Program-made: the position numbers and the translations under genes
The notes under the pieces: generated by a model
Told to the model about the DNA's origin: nothing
Database searches by the model: none
Seen by the model: the letters and a program-made list of their open reading frames with translations, nothing else
Shown here: positions 19,013 through 31,405 of the stretch, in pieces
Layout of the letters: each line of letters starts with the position of its first letter
How positions within the stretch are numbered: the first letter of the stretch is position 1
Assembly (NCBI RefSeq): GCF_016107395.1
Contig: NZ_JAAIKO010000003.1
Coordinates: forward strand, 372,001-436,000
Direction of reading: 5' to 3'
Source: Streptomyces fildesensis
GTDB lineage: Bacteria > Actinomycetota > Actinomycetes > Streptomycetales > Streptomycetaceae
Length of the DNA: 64,000 nt

Positions 19013-19864
19013 TTACAGCCTGCTGGGGAGCGCGAGAAGCCACACGATGAGTGGTGTGACGAGCAGGACGCCCCAGGCGCCGGCGAGGAAGAACCCCAGC
19101 GCGATTTCCGACAGCCATTTGATCCGGGTCGGAACGACCACGCGACGGGGATCGCGGGGGTCGTAGCGGATCTCGCCTCTCCGGGCAGCGGTGTGCGATT
19201 GATGCTCGCGTGCGTCACCGTCGAGAGTCCGAAAGCGATGCGTGTAGTCGGGGGCGTCGTCCTCGGCGGTGTCACTACGGGTGGACTCCGCACGGGCCGT
19301 TACGCCACGCCACCCAACGATCAGGTGGGTGCGGAACTCGGACAGGTCCGCCCAGAAGCCCAGAAGTGCGAGTCCGGGCAGCGACATGGCCCATGCCTCA
19401 AGTCCCGAAGTGCGAGGCTCAACCGGTATCAGCAGCATGATCGGTGCCCCGAGCACGACGTAGGCCAGCGCGCACCGCTGCCACGGCGGACCGTGCCGCA
19501 CAACGTGTGTGATCCACCCGCCGGCTGCGTGGACCGCCCGCCGCAGCTGGGACGGTGCGGTGTCCTCGCGGACCTCCGGCTGCCGTTCGGCGCTGTCCTC
19601 GATGATGGCGTCGATGTCCGCGGCGAGGGCGGCCAGTACCTCTGGATTCCTGTGCCGCAGTGTCAGGGGGGTCGGCTCCTTCGCGTCATCGGCCAGAAGC
19701 AGGCTCAACCCCTTTTCGTGGCGGCGGACCTCTCGTACCCGTGCTCCCGGAACGACGGTGGTCCTACGGCCGCGCTGCCAGTGCACCGCGCCCTTCTCGA
19801 CCCACACCCGGTTCCGGCCGTCCACGACCACGACGCCGGTCCCCTCTGACTTCTGCTCCCCCAT
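19013..19864 (-). CDS. Hypothetical membrane protein with PH-like N-terminus
   Basis: A 283-residue protein. Residues 1-80 form alternating short strands (GVVVVDGRNRVWVEKGAV, TVVPGARVREVRRHEKGLSLLLAD), then a segment (LTLRHRNPEVLAALAADID) like bacterial PH-type domains. Two hydrophobic hairpins follow at about 130-175 and 255-280, separated by a charged region. No enzyme motif is present and I do not recognise a named family. ATG 19864 is preferred to the in-frame GTG 19873; neither has a good ribosome site. It is expressed away from the divergent FBP gene. Confidence 0.6.
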   Translation of the reverse strand: MGEQKSEGTGVVVVDGRNRVWVEKGAVHWQRGRRTTVVPGARVREVRRHEKGLSLLLADDAKEPTPLTLRHRNPEVLAALAADIDAIIEDSAERQPEVREDTAPSQLRRAVHAAGGWITHVVRHGPPWQRCALAYVVLGAPIMLLIPVEPRTSGLEAWAMSLPGLALLGFWADLSEFRTHLIVGWRGVTARAESTRSDTAEDDAPDYTHRFRTLDGDAREHQSHTAARRGEIRYDPRDPRRVVVPTRIKWLSEIALGFFLAGAWGVLLVTPLIVWLLALPSRL

Positions 19865-19918
19865 ACGGCACACGGTAAGCCCACGCGGCCGGGGCGGCTT
19901 GGGTTATGAGCCTGACGA

Positions 19919-20323
19919 TCAACTCAGTTCGAACCAGACGCCCTTCCCGGGCCCCGGCCCGTGCCGGCACACCCCCCACGCCGTCGCACACGCACTGAGC
20001 AACGGCAGCCCGCGCCCGTGCTCCTCCTCGCCCCCGGGCCGTGCGTGCGGCTGCGGCAGCCCCGGCGCGTCATCGGTGACCAGCACCCGCAACGCGCCGG
20101 GCGTTGCGCACTCGGCGAAGAGCGTCAGGCGCGCCTGAGTGCCGGCTCGCCGACAGGCGAGCACGGCGTTCGTGACGACCTCGGACGTCAGCAGTAACGC
20201 CACATCGGAGAGTTCGGCTCCGCCGCCGGTAGCGGTGAGCAGCGTACGGACGCCCTCGCGGGCGGAGCGGACCCATACGGGGTCGGGCGGGAAGACGAGC
20301 GAGAAGTCGGTTCCATTCGTCAT
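19919..20323 (-). CDS. RsbW-like ATP-binding protein (HATPase_c_2)
   Basis: A 134-residue stand-alone GHKL ATPase domain of the anti-sigma/serine kinase type. The N-box is in LLTSEVVTNAVLA and the G2-type motif in EEEHGRGLPLLSACAT. Streptomyces has dozens, often next to XRE and DUF397 genes, as here, in the abaA/whiJ-like arrangement linked to development and antibiotic production. ATG 20323 is chosen because the protein then begins MTNGTDFSLVFPPDP, the conserved N-terminus; the upstream open frame is not family-like. Confidence 0.82.
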   Translation of the reverse strand: MTNGTDFSLVFPPDPVWVRSAREGVRTLLTATGGGAELSDVALLLTSEVVTNAVLACRRAGTQARLTLFAECATPGALRVLVTDDAPGLPQPHARPGGEEEHGRGLPLLSACATAWGVCRHGPGPGKGVWFELS

Positions 20324-20570
20324 GGGGGTTCGCGCTTCCGTGGGGCGGGGGCCCACGCGAGGATGGTGGCTCTGCCTGCCCCAACTACCGTTGGGGCAGA
20401 TGCACTTCCGGTTCCGTCGCGATGGGCGGGTCGCTACGAAGGTAGGGACAGCTTCCGTAGAGTTACAAGTGTGTCCGCGAAATTCAACCCGCAAGAGTGG
20501 TGTGCGAGTTGATCGGTGGAACGAGGGTGGCCGGACGTGCAGACTGCCCTCGGTCACGAGGAGGGTTCAC

Positions 20571-21452
20571 ATGCCGCCGAGGAGTACCCCGAGCGAGCGT
20601 CAGCGTCGACTGGGAGTCGAGCTTCGGAAGTTGCGGAGCCACGCCGGGCTGGCCGGCGACGCGGCGAGTGCTGTGCTGGGTGTGGAGCGGACGCGCATCA
20701 GCCACATCGAGGCAGGCCGGGTCGATGTACCGCGGAACGGTCTGTACAAGCTGCTGCGCGCCTACGGCTGCGAGGAAGGACCGCTCTTCGACGGCTTGAT
20801 GGAGATGGCGCAGGAACGGGGCAAAGGCTGGTGGGACGAGTTCCGCGACGTGGTTGCCCCGGTGGCCGCCGACCTTGCCGAACTGGAGTCACGGTCGGCC
20901 GGAATCCGGATCCACGAGTCGCTCATCGTGCCCGGCCTGCTGCAGACCGCCGACTACGCACGGGCGGTGATCTCGGAGTCGGAACACGACGCGAAGCGCG
21001 TGGAGCGGTATGTGGACTTCCGCATGGCCCGCCAGAGCGTTCTGGCGGCGCCCTCGACGGTCACCTACCGGGCGATCATCCACGAGGCCGCGCTGCACAC
21101 CCGCGTCGGCGGCGCGAAAACCATGCGCCGACAGCTGCTGCGACTGATCGAGGTTGCGAGGCAGCCCAACGTCTTCGTGCAGGTCTTCCCGTACGAGGCG
21201 GGTGCATACTCGGCCTTCAGCCGTTCCTTCGGGATCTTCGGCGGGGCGACCTCGGGACTGGACACCGTCCACCTGGAGCACCCGCTGAACTCCGTATTCT
21301 TGCGGGATGGCCAGCACCTCGACGAATACGCGAAGATGTTCGAAAGGCTGTCCGTGCTGGCGCTCGACGCGGTGGATCCGGAGTCCGAGCCGGAGTCGCA
21401 CGAGTCCCGCGACTCGTTGAGTCTCATCCAGCACGTCATGTACAGCATGTGA
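20571..21452 (+). CDS. XRE-family regulator with DUF5753 domain (WhiJ/AbaA-type)
   Basis: A 293-residue regulator. The helix-turn-helix (about residues 12-70) contains LGVELRKLRSHAGLAG and GVERTRISHIEAGRV. The remainder is the DUF5753 domain (WWDEFRDVV, HESLIVPGLLQTADYARAV, YRAIIHEAALHTRVGG, VFPYEAGAYSAFSRSF) that recurs in this Streptomyces-specific class. GAGGAGGG at 20557-20564 fits ATG 20571. The DUF397 gene follows 11 bases later, and a HATPase gene lies divergent upstream, which is the standard three-gene unit. Members repress development until modulated by the small DUF397 partner. Confidence 0.9.
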   Translation: MPPRSTPSERQRRLGVELRKLRSHAGLAGDAASAVLGVERTRISHIEAGRVDVPRNGLYKLLRAYGCEEGPLFDGLMEMAQERGKGWWDEFRDVVAPVAADLAELESRSAGIRIHESLIVPGLLQTADYARAVISESEHDAKRVERYVDFRMARQSVLAAPSTVTYRAIIHEAALHTRVGGAKTMRRQLLRLIEVARQPNVFVQVFPYEAGAYSAFSRSFGIFGGATSGLDTVHLEHPLNSVFLRDGQHLDEYAKMFERLSVLALDAVDPESEPESHESRDSLSLIQHVMYSM

Positions 21453-21463
21453 AAAGGGGTCAG

Positions 21464-21664
21464 ATGTCCGAGCTCGCGTGGCGGAAGTCCTCGTTCAGCG
21501 GTGGCGGCAACGGCGACTGCGTCGAGGTGGCGGCCGGCGACACAGGCCTCGTCCACCTCCGGGAGAGTGACGACCCCCTGGCCGTCATAACCACCACCCC
21601 CGCCGCCCTCCGCGCGCTACTCCGCGCCGCGAAGGCCGGCGCCTTCGATCACCTCGCGCGCTGA
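21464..21664 (+). CDS. DUF397 domain protein, partner of XRE regulator
   Basis: A 66-residue DUF397 protein with the signature WRKSSFSGGGNGDCVEVA and the C-terminal VHLRESDDPLAVITTTPAALRALL (residues about 32-58). DUF397 proteins are small partners of the neighbouring XRE/DUF5753 regulators. The pair has been compared to toxin-antitoxin modules and controls differentiation in S. coelicolor (whiJ type). Confidence 0.92.
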   Translation: MSELAWRKSSFSGGGNGDCVEVAAGDTGLVHLRESDDPLAVITTTPAALRALLRAAKAGAFDHLAR

Positions 21665-21679
21665 CGCGCAACAGAACCA

Positions 21680-22225
21680 CTACTCGGCCGCGTGGACCAG
21701 CACCTGTTGGGCGCGGATCAGGCGGGGTCCCATCGCGTAGCCGTGGCGCACGATGCGTGCCACGTGGCCCACGAGGTCGGGGCTGAGGGCCGGTACGGTG
21801 CCCACCGCCTCCTGGGTGGCGGGGTTGAAGACGCCCGCTTCGATCGGCATCCGCGTCATGCCGTACTTCTCCAGGACCGTGGAGAGCTCGGCGCGGACGG
21901 AGTCGGCGAACGGGTCGGTCTCGCGCTCGACGCGGTCGAGCAGCAGCACCAGGTCGTACAGGAGCGGCTGGACCGTGCGGCCCTCGGCGAGCTTGCGGGT
22001 GTGGTCGAGCTCCTGGTGGAGCTCCTCGACGGAGCGGCGGGTCTCGCGGTCGTTGAGCAGCCGGCGGCGGAACTGGTCGCCGAGCGCGGCGACTTCGTCG
22101 CGCAGCCCGTCGACGGCGTCGGCGACGACGTTGAGCACGTCGGGGCCCGGGGAAGCGGGCGCGGGCGGTGCGGCGGGCGCCGGGATGCCGGGGGGCGCCT
22201 CCGGGTGCGGCGGCGGAATGCTCAC
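21680..22225 (-). CDS. GrpE-like nucleotide exchange factor of a second Hsp70 system
   Basis: A 181-residue protein with a Pro-rich N-terminus, a long helix (DAVDGLRDEVAALGDQF...RRSVEELHQELDHTRKLAEG), then a region resembling GrpE's four-helix and wing parts (PLLYDLVLLLDRVE, EKYGMTRMPIEAGVFNPATQEAVG). It probably serves the divergent Hsp70 encoded two genes upstream. GTG 22225 overlaps the stop of the J-like gene (GTGA), so translational coupling decides this start over ATG further upstream. The beta-wing is shorter than in the canonical GrpE at 15970. Confidence 0.78.
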   Translation of the reverse strand: MSIPPPHPEAPPGIPAPAAPPAPASPGPDVLNVVADAVDGLRDEVAALGDQFRRRLLNDRETRRSVEELHQELDHTRKLAEGRTVQPLLYDLVLLLDRVERETDPFADSVRAELSTVLEKYGMTRMPIEAGVFNPATQEAVGTVPALSPDLVGHVARIVRHGYAMGPRLIRAQQVLVHAAE

Positions 22226-23397
22226 GATTGGCTCCAGTCCGGCTGTACGGCGTTCGGGGGCAGCGATTTGCGGGCGTGCCACCAGCGGGGCTTCCAGCCG
22301 AGGCGTACCAGGAGCACGATCGTCGCGAGCAGCAGCACGTTGCTGATCCAGTTCGCGACGCCGCCATCGGGCAGGGCGTAGGCGATGATGACGAAGATCA
22401 GCACGACGCCGAACATGCTCTTGCGCCCGCGCCAGGTCTTTCCCGTCGCGTAGCGCGCGGCGGCCTGGTCGGTGTGGAGCTTCTGCACGAGTTCCTGGTC
22501 GGTGGGCTGGACGGCGAGCGCCTGGTCCACGATGCCGTCGATGCGGCGGGCGGCCTCGGCCGAGGTGATCAGCCGCTGCTGGGTGAAGGGGTGGTAGGTC
22601 TTGGCGCCCTCGGCGCGGAGCGACCAGATGGAGCTGATCTGGTTGCGCAGCCCCGCGTGCTCCGGCTGGTCGGTCAGTGCGCGCTCGTAGTGCTGCAGGG
22701 CCTCGTCGTACTGGCCGGCGGCGTACAGGGCGTCACCGAGGTAGATGCGGTATTCGGTGTTGTCCTGCTCCAGCGCGCAGGCCTTCAGGTGCCAGGTGAT
22801 CGCGGTCGGGAGGTCGTTGACCGCGCGGCCGGCTCTGCCCATGAGGAAGTGGCTGTACGCGTTGCGCGGCGCGAGGGTGATGGAGCGGCGGAACTCCTGG
22901 ATGGCGGCGGCGGTGTCCCCGGCGTCCAGGTGCAGCGCCCCGAGCAGCTGCCAGGCGTCGGCGTTCGTGTCGTCGAAGTGGACGGCCTGCTGGGCCTCGT
23001 AGAGGGCGGCGGTGGGGTTGCCGCGCCGGACCTCTGTGCGGGCGGCCTCCAGCCAGTCGCGGGTCCGCGGGGCGTCCCCGCCCTGCTGGCCGGGGAGGGA
23101 CTTGCCGCCGGAGCGCTGCTGCGGCTTCGCCTTCGGCTCCGGGGCGCGCAGCCGCTGGGTGCGCCGGGTGTCGTACGCGGTGCGGCGGGCCGGGTCGAGG
23201 AGTTCCTTGCGGGCCTCGGTGATCTGGGCGACCCGGTCCTCGGCCTCGCGGCGCTTGTCCGCGCTGGGCGCGCGGCTGGCCTTGCCCGCCCAGGCGCGCT
23301 GCTGGACGTCGAGCTTCTTGCCGAGCTCCTCGGCGCTGTCGGCGGGGTCGAGCTCGAACTCGGCGTAGTAGTCCCGGAATTCGCCGGTGCTGGTCAT
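22222..23397 (-). CDS. J-like/TPR membrane protein without HPD motif
   Basis: A 391-residue protein. Residues 8-75 resemble a J domain (FRDYYAEFELDPADSAEELGKKLDVQQRAW, then RVAQITEARKELLDPARRTAYDT), but the loop that should hold His-Pro-Asp reads GKASRAPSAD. Residues about 115-250 are tetratricopeptide repeats (AALYEAQQAVHFDDTNADAW, AIQEFRRSITLAPRNAYS, ALQHYERALTDQPEHA). Two membrane helices lie near the C-terminus (FGVVLIFVIIAYAL, VLLLATIVLLV). It probably tethers the partner Hsp70 at the membrane. Without HPD it should not stimulate ATPase in the usual way. Confidence 0.82.
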   Translation of the reverse strand: MTSTGEFRDYYAEFELDPADSAEELGKKLDVQQRAWAGKASRAPSADKRREAEDRVAQITEARKELLDPARRTAYDTRRTQRLRAPEPKAKPQQRSGGKSLPGQQGGDAPRTRDWLEAARTEVRRGNPTAALYEAQQAVHFDDTNADAWQLLGALHLDAGDTAAAIQEFRRSITLAPRNAYSHFLMGRAGRAVNDLPTAITWHLKACALEQDNTEYRIYLGDALYAAGQYDEALQHYERALTDQPEHAGLRNQISSIWSLRAEGAKTYHPFTQQRLITSAEAARRIDGIVDQALAVQPTDQELVQKLHTDQAAARYATGKTWRGRKSMFGVVLIFVIIAYALPDGGVANWISNVLLLATIVLLVRLGWKPRWWHARKSLPPNAVQPDWSQS

Positions 23398-23450
23398 GGG
23401 GTTGAGACTCCGGTCAGAGGGCGGCGCGAAGGATCAGGCGTGTGCGGAGT

Positions 23451-25046
<1,596 letters not shown>

Positions 25047-25196
25047 AGCACTCTCCCCGTTGTCGGCCGTTCCACCGCACGGGACATGATGCCGTGTCAC
25101 GTACAAGTGCCGCCAGGCCCTTGGGAGATCGACGCGGGACGGGAGGTGCTGGTGGTGCTGCTGGGATCGGAGCGGACGGCCCTGGGGCGGGTGGGG

Positions 25197-25601
25197 TCAG
25201 GCGCTGCCCATCGCGCGGGTCAGCGCGATCTCGATGACGACGCGGTCGGGGTTGAAGGCGGGCGTCCGCGCGTAGCGCTCGCCGTAGCGCCGGACGGCGT
25301 CGGCGATGCGTTCCGGATCGGTGCTGACGGTCGCGACGCCCTCGAGGGTGGCCCAGCGGCCCTTGTCGACCTGGCAGGCGGCCACCCGGGCGCCGTCGGG
25401 TCCCGCGGCCAGGATGTTCGCGACCTTGCGGCTCGCCTTGTTGGTGATCACGCGGGCGAGGCCGGCCTCGGGGTCGTACGTCACGCCGACCGCGACGACA
25501 TGCGGGCTGCCGTCGGGGCGTGGTGTCGTGAGGGTGCACAGGTGATATTCGCGCCAGAAGGACAGGTACGCGGATTCGGGGTTGCGTAGGTCTCGGGCCA
25601 T
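25197..25601 (-). CDS. PPOX-class (pyridoxamine phosphate oxidase-like) FMN/F420-binding protein
   Basis: A 134-residue split beta-barrel protein starting MARDLRNPESAYLSFWREYHLCTLTT, with TPRPDGSPHVVAVGV, ITNKASRKVANI and VDKGRWATLEGVATV. These mark the F420/FMN-binding PPOX family common in actinobacteria. It is probably a small F420H2-dependent reductase or flavin-binding protein; the substrate is unknown. ATG 25601 is chosen because it gives the standard N-terminus, though the frame is open far upstream opposite clpB. It is divergent from clpB, with the HAIR box between. Confidence 0.82.
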   Translation of the reverse strand: MARDLRNPESAYLSFWREYHLCTLTTPRPDGSPHVVAVGVTYDPEAGLARVITNKASRKVANILAAGPDGARVAACQVDKGRWATLEGVATVSTDPERIADAVRRYGERYARTPAFNPDRVVIEIALTRAMGSA

Positions 25602-25625
25602 GGGAATGCACGCTACCGTTCCAGG

Positions 25626-25646
25626 GTTGAGTGGCATAGACTCAAC
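25626..25646. promoter_or_regulatory. HAIR operator of clpB (HspR site)
   Basis: GTTGAGT-N7-ACTCAAC is a perfect inverted repeat matching the HAIR core TTGAGT-N7-ACTCAA, 31 bases before the clpB start. It puts clpB in the HspR regulon with the dnaK operon. Confidence 0.9.
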
Positions 25647-25676
25647 TTGAATGAGTGATCCGACAGGAGATTGCAG

Positions 25677-28286
<2,610 letters not shown>

Positions 28287-28292
28287 GCAGGC

Positions 28293-28320
28293 TGCCCCCG
28301 GCGTGGATCCGCCGGGGGTT
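28293..28320 (+). terminator. Terminator of clpB
   Basis: CCCCCGGCG (28295-28303) pairs with CGCCGGGGG (28310-28318), followed by TT, seven bases after the clpB stop. Confidence 0.8.
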
Positions 28321-28378
28321 GCCAGACCCCTCGGCGCATGGGGGAGGATGGAAGGAATCCGTACGAAGGGAACTCACG

Positions 28379-28930
28379 GTGAGCATCGATCCGTCCTCGA
28401 TTCCTAATTTCGGGGGCCAGCCGGACCCCGAGCAGAACGGCCCCGCCGCCAGCGCGGTCATCCCCGACCAGGACCTGGTCAAGCAGCTGCTCGAACAGAT
28501 GGAGCTGAAGTTCGTCGTCGACGACGAGGGTGACCTCGCGGCGCCGTGGGAGGAATTCCGCGCGTACTTCATGTTCCGCGGCGAGGAGGACCAGCAGATC
28601 TTCGCGGTCCGGACCTTCTACGACCGGCCGTACACCGTCGATGACAAGCCCCAGCTGCACGAGGTCATCGACGACTGGAACCGCCGCACCCTGTGGCCGA
28701 AGGTCTACACGCACACGCACGACGACGGCTCCGTCCGTCTGATCGGCGAGGCGCAGATGCTGATCGGCCTGGGCGTCAACCTGGAGCACTTCGTCTCCAG
28801 CACGGTCAGCTGGGTACGCGCCTCGATCGAGTTCGACAAGTGGGTCGTGGAGACCCTCGGACTCGAGAAGGACGTGGACGCCGACGGCGGCGCCAAGGGC
28901 GACGAAGGCACCAACGGCGACGACGCCTGA
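28379..28930 (+). CDS. YbjN-domain protein
   Basis: A 183-residue protein. The central 120 residues carry a YbjN/sensory-fold pattern: LVKQLLEQMELKFVVDDEGDL, YFMFRGEEDQQIFAVRTFY, VIDDWNRRTLWPKVYTHTHDDGSV and NLEHFVSSTVSWVRASIEFDKWV. YbjN-type domains resemble type III secretion chaperone folds and are thought to bind other proteins; the actinobacterial role is unknown. GTG 28379 gives the conserved start SIDPSSIPNFGGQPDPEQNG. The tail is acidic and Gly-rich. Confidence 0.8.
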   Translation: MSIDPSSIPNFGGQPDPEQNGPAASAVIPDQDLVKQLLEQMELKFVVDDEGDLAAPWEEFRAYFMFRGEEDQQIFAVRTFYDRPYTVDDKPQLHEVIDDWNRRTLWPKVYTHTHDDGSVRLIGEAQMLIGLGVNLEHFVSSTVSWVRASIEFDKWVVETLGLEKDVDADGGAKGDEGTNGDDA

Positions 28931-28938
28931 CGCAGCCC

Positions 28939-28966
28939 GGATCTTGGATCTTGGATTGTGGATCTT
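28939..28966. repeat. Four tandem GGATCTT heptamers
   Basis: GGATCTT-GGATCTT-GGATTGT-GGATCTT follows directly after the YbjN gene stop, with the third unit carrying two changes. It lies in the 68-base spacer between convergent genes. Confidence 0.85.
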
Positions 28967-28998
28967 GGGTTGAACCACGCCGGATCGGAAACGCCGGA

Positions 28999-30213
28999 TC
29001 AGACCGGCGCGGAGACGACCGTCAGCAGGTACGTCCCGTAGAAGAACGAGAGCCCGGCCAATGCGGCCACCGCTACGGCGGCGGTGCGCGGCCGGGCTTT
29101 CGCCAGTGCCAGGGCGGCCGGGACCAGCAGCGGGAAGGCCGGCAGCAGGAAGCGCGGCTTGGATCCGAAGTAGTGCGAGCCGCCCAGCGCGATGAGCACC
29201 AGCACCCCCGCGTAGACCGCCAGCGGCAGCGGGATCCGCTCCAGCAGCGCCAGCGCGAGCAGCACCAGCGCGGCGGCGGTGATCGCGACGACCATGTAGC
29301 TCATGAGCTGCTCGCGGTCGAGGATCAGATGCCGGACGTACTCCACGGAATTTCGGCCGAAATCGAACTCCGAGCCCCAGCGGCGCTGCACGTCGAAGTA
29401 CCCCAGCGGCCGGCCCGTCTGCCGGCCCACCCAGCCGACGTACCCGCACCAGCCCAGCGGCGCGATCAGCACGGCCGCCCAGGCCGCCCGGTCCTGCGGC
29501 AGCCCCTCCCGGCGGCGGCGCCAGGCATCGGCGGCGACGGTGACGGCGACGGCGGCCACCACCGCGACGCCGTTCGGGCGGGCCAGCCCGGCGAGCAGCG
29601 CCAGCACCCCCGCGGCGAGCCAGCGCCGGGTGAGCAGCGCGTAGAGCGCCCAGGCGGCGCAGGCGGTCAGCAGCGGCTCGGTGTACGCCATCGTCAGCAC
29701 GACGGAGTGCGGCAGCAGCCCCCACAGCAGCACCAGGGCGATCCCGGCCCGCCGGCCGTACAGCCGCTCGCCGATCGCGTGGATCCCCCAGGCGGCCAGG
29801 GCGGCCGCGCCCCAGGAGATCAGCAGGGCGGTGTTGACCGGGCCGATGGGCAGGACGGCGGAGACGGCCCTGATCAGCGCCGGGTAGAGCGGGAAGAACG
29901 CCAGATCGCTGAAGCTCATGCCCTGCGTGACGGCGGACGGGAAGAACGTCCCGTAGCCCCATTCGGCGATCCGCTCGTACCAGCGCGCGTCCCAGCTCTG
30001 CCCGAACAGACTGCGCGGATGCAGTCCGGCGTGCACCGCCCACGCCGTCACCAGCACGGCGCCGGCCAGCCGGGTGGCGGCGAAGAGGACCAGGGCGGGG
30101 GCGGCCCGGCGCAGGGAGCCGCGCCAGGCGGGGGAGCGGCCGGGCTGCGCGTCGGGTGCGGGGTGCGACCCGGTGGTTCGGGGGCTGGACGAGACCGGCT
30201 CGGCCGTGTGCAC
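28999..30213 (-). CDS. Integral membrane glycosyltransferase-like protein (PIG-V/mannosyltransferase type)
   Basis: A 404-residue protein with about ten membrane helices. The first outside loop, FGQSWDARWYERIAEWGYGTFFPS, has the W-D-(A/G)-x-W-Y pattern of dolichol/polyprenol-phosphate-mannose-using GT-C enzymes, with DLAFFPLYPALIR and AYTEPLLTACAAWALYAL also typical. It probably transfers mannose from a lipid carrier to a glycolipid or exported protein; the acceptor is unknown. GTG 30213 is chosen over the longer frame because GGAAGGAG lies seven bases upstream and removes a low-complexity extension. Confidence 0.8.
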   Translation of the reverse strand: MHTAEPVSSSPRTTGSHPAPDAQPGRSPAWRGSLRRAAPALVLFAATRLAGAVLVTAWAVHAGLHPRSLFGQSWDARWYERIAEWGYGTFFPSAVTQGMSFSDLAFFPLYPALIRAVSAVLPIGPVNTALLISWGAAALAAWGIHAIGERLYGRRAGIALVLLWGLLPHSVVLTMAYTEPLLTACAAWALYALLTRRWLAAGVLALLAGLARPNGVAVVAAVAVTVAADAWRRRREGLPQDRAAWAAVLIAPLGWCGYVGWVGRQTGRPLGYFDVQRRWGSEFDFGRNSVEYVRHLILDREQLMSYMVVAITAAALVLLALALLERIPLPLAVYAGVLVLIALGGSHYFGSKPRFLLPAFPLLVPAALALAKARPRTAAVAVAALAGLSFFYGTYLLTVVSAPV

Positions 30214-30481
30214 CGTACCGCTCCTTCCGTGCCCGGTCGGGGCGCCGTCGGGTCCGCCCGGCTCCGCTCGGAGCGGCGGGAATGACGGTACGACTATGCG
30301 GTGATCGTCCTGAGGAATGTGCTCCCGGGCGCACGCCGAGTCGCATTCCACCCACTTGGCGGACGCCCTTGCCCGGCGCGGGGGGCCGGGGCATTCTGGA
30401 TTCGGACGGTGTCGCAATCAGGCGCCGGGAAAACATCGTTGGGCGCGGTAGCAGGGCAGCGGCTCGTCGCGGGAAGCTCGG

Positions 30482-31258
30482 ATGGTGGATTCCCAAGTCG
30501 CTGAACTGATCCGGGTCCTGGTCCTGAGTGGTGGTCAGGGACCGCCGCGTGACTGGACCAGGCTCTGCGCCGAGGTGCTCGGGGTCGACGGGATCGCGAT
30601 CTCGGTGGCCTCGGACGGCACGGAACTGCTGTGGTTCAGCGACGAGCGGAGCGCGCGGCTGGACGATCTGCAGTTCACGCTCGGCGAGGGCCCCAGTGTG
30701 GAGGCCGCCCGTGACGGGTCGCTGAACCTGGAGTCCAATCTGGAGCGCGCGTTCGGGGAGCGCTGGCCCGCCTTCGTCCCCGCCGCGGTCGACTCCGGAG
30801 TGCTCGCGGTCTTCGCCTTCCCGCTACGGCTCGGTGCGATCTGCTGCGGCGGGATGACCGGCCACCGGCGGCGGCCGGGACCGCTGGGCGAGCGGGCCGT
30901 CGCGGACGCGCTGACCATCGCCGACGCCATGGCCGTCTACCTGCTGGCGCTGGGGCCGCGCGATACGGGCCCCGCCCCTCTCGCCGCCGGGACGGGGCAC
31001 CCGGGCGGCAGTGGGGGCGGGACCGGCAGGACCACCGGCGGCGGCTTCGGGAGCGGGTTCCTGACCGGGTTCGGGGACCTGCACCGGGCGGAGGTGCACC
31101 AGGCGGCCGGGATCAGCAGCGTCCGGCTGGACGTGCCGCTGCCGGATGCCCTGGTGCGGCTGCGCGCCCACGCGTACGCGTCGGACCGCCCCATCCTCGA
31201 TGTCGCCCGGGACATCATCGGCAACCGCCTGCAGCTGCCGCGCGATCCCGCATCGTGA
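30482..31258 (+). CDS. GAF-ANTAR regulator, first of two
   Basis: A 258-residue protein. The GAF-like domain (about residues 20-150) starts LCAEVLGVDGIAISVASDGTELLWFSDERS and includes FTLGEGPSVEAARDGSLN. After a Gly-rich linker the C-terminus VHQAAGISSVRLDVPLPDALVRLRAHAYASDRPILDVARDII (about 205-248) is an ANTAR-type RNA-binding helix bundle, as in many Streptomyces two-domain antiterminators. The ligand and target transcripts are unknown. The ATG at 30482 has only a weak ribosome site, and GTG 30485 is in frame. A GC-rich repeat separates it from its paralogue. Confidence 0.82.
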   Translation: MVDSQVAELIRVLVLSGGQGPPRDWTRLCAEVLGVDGIAISVASDGTELLWFSDERSARLDDLQFTLGEGPSVEAARDGSLNLESNLERAFGERWPAFVPAAVDSGVLAVFAFPLRLGAICCGGMTGHRRRPGPLGERAVADALTIADAMAVYLLALGPRDTGPAPLAAGTGHPGGSGGGTGRTTGGGFGSGFLTGFGDLHRAEVHQAAGISSVRLDVPLPDALVRLRAHAYASDRPILDVARDIIGNRLQLPRDPAS

Positions 31259-31262
31259 AGGA

Positions 31263-31370
31263 CCGGGCGGGAAGGCGGCGGCGGGACGGGGCGGGACAGG
31301 GCGGGGCGCGGCGGAGCGGGATGAGGTGGGGGCGCGACGGAGCGGGACGGGACGGCGCACGGCACGGCTT
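31263..31370. repeat. Degenerate G-rich GGCGGGAC-type tandem repeat
   Basis: About 100 bases of imperfect units of the form GGCGGGAC or GAGCGGGAC, with G-runs, fill the spacer between the two GAF-ANTAR genes. On the plus strand it could form G-quadruplexes in DNA or in a read-through mRNA. Confidence 0.7.
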
Positions 31371-31405
31371 CGGAACCACGTTCGGCGGCAGAAAGGCAGG
31401 CGATC

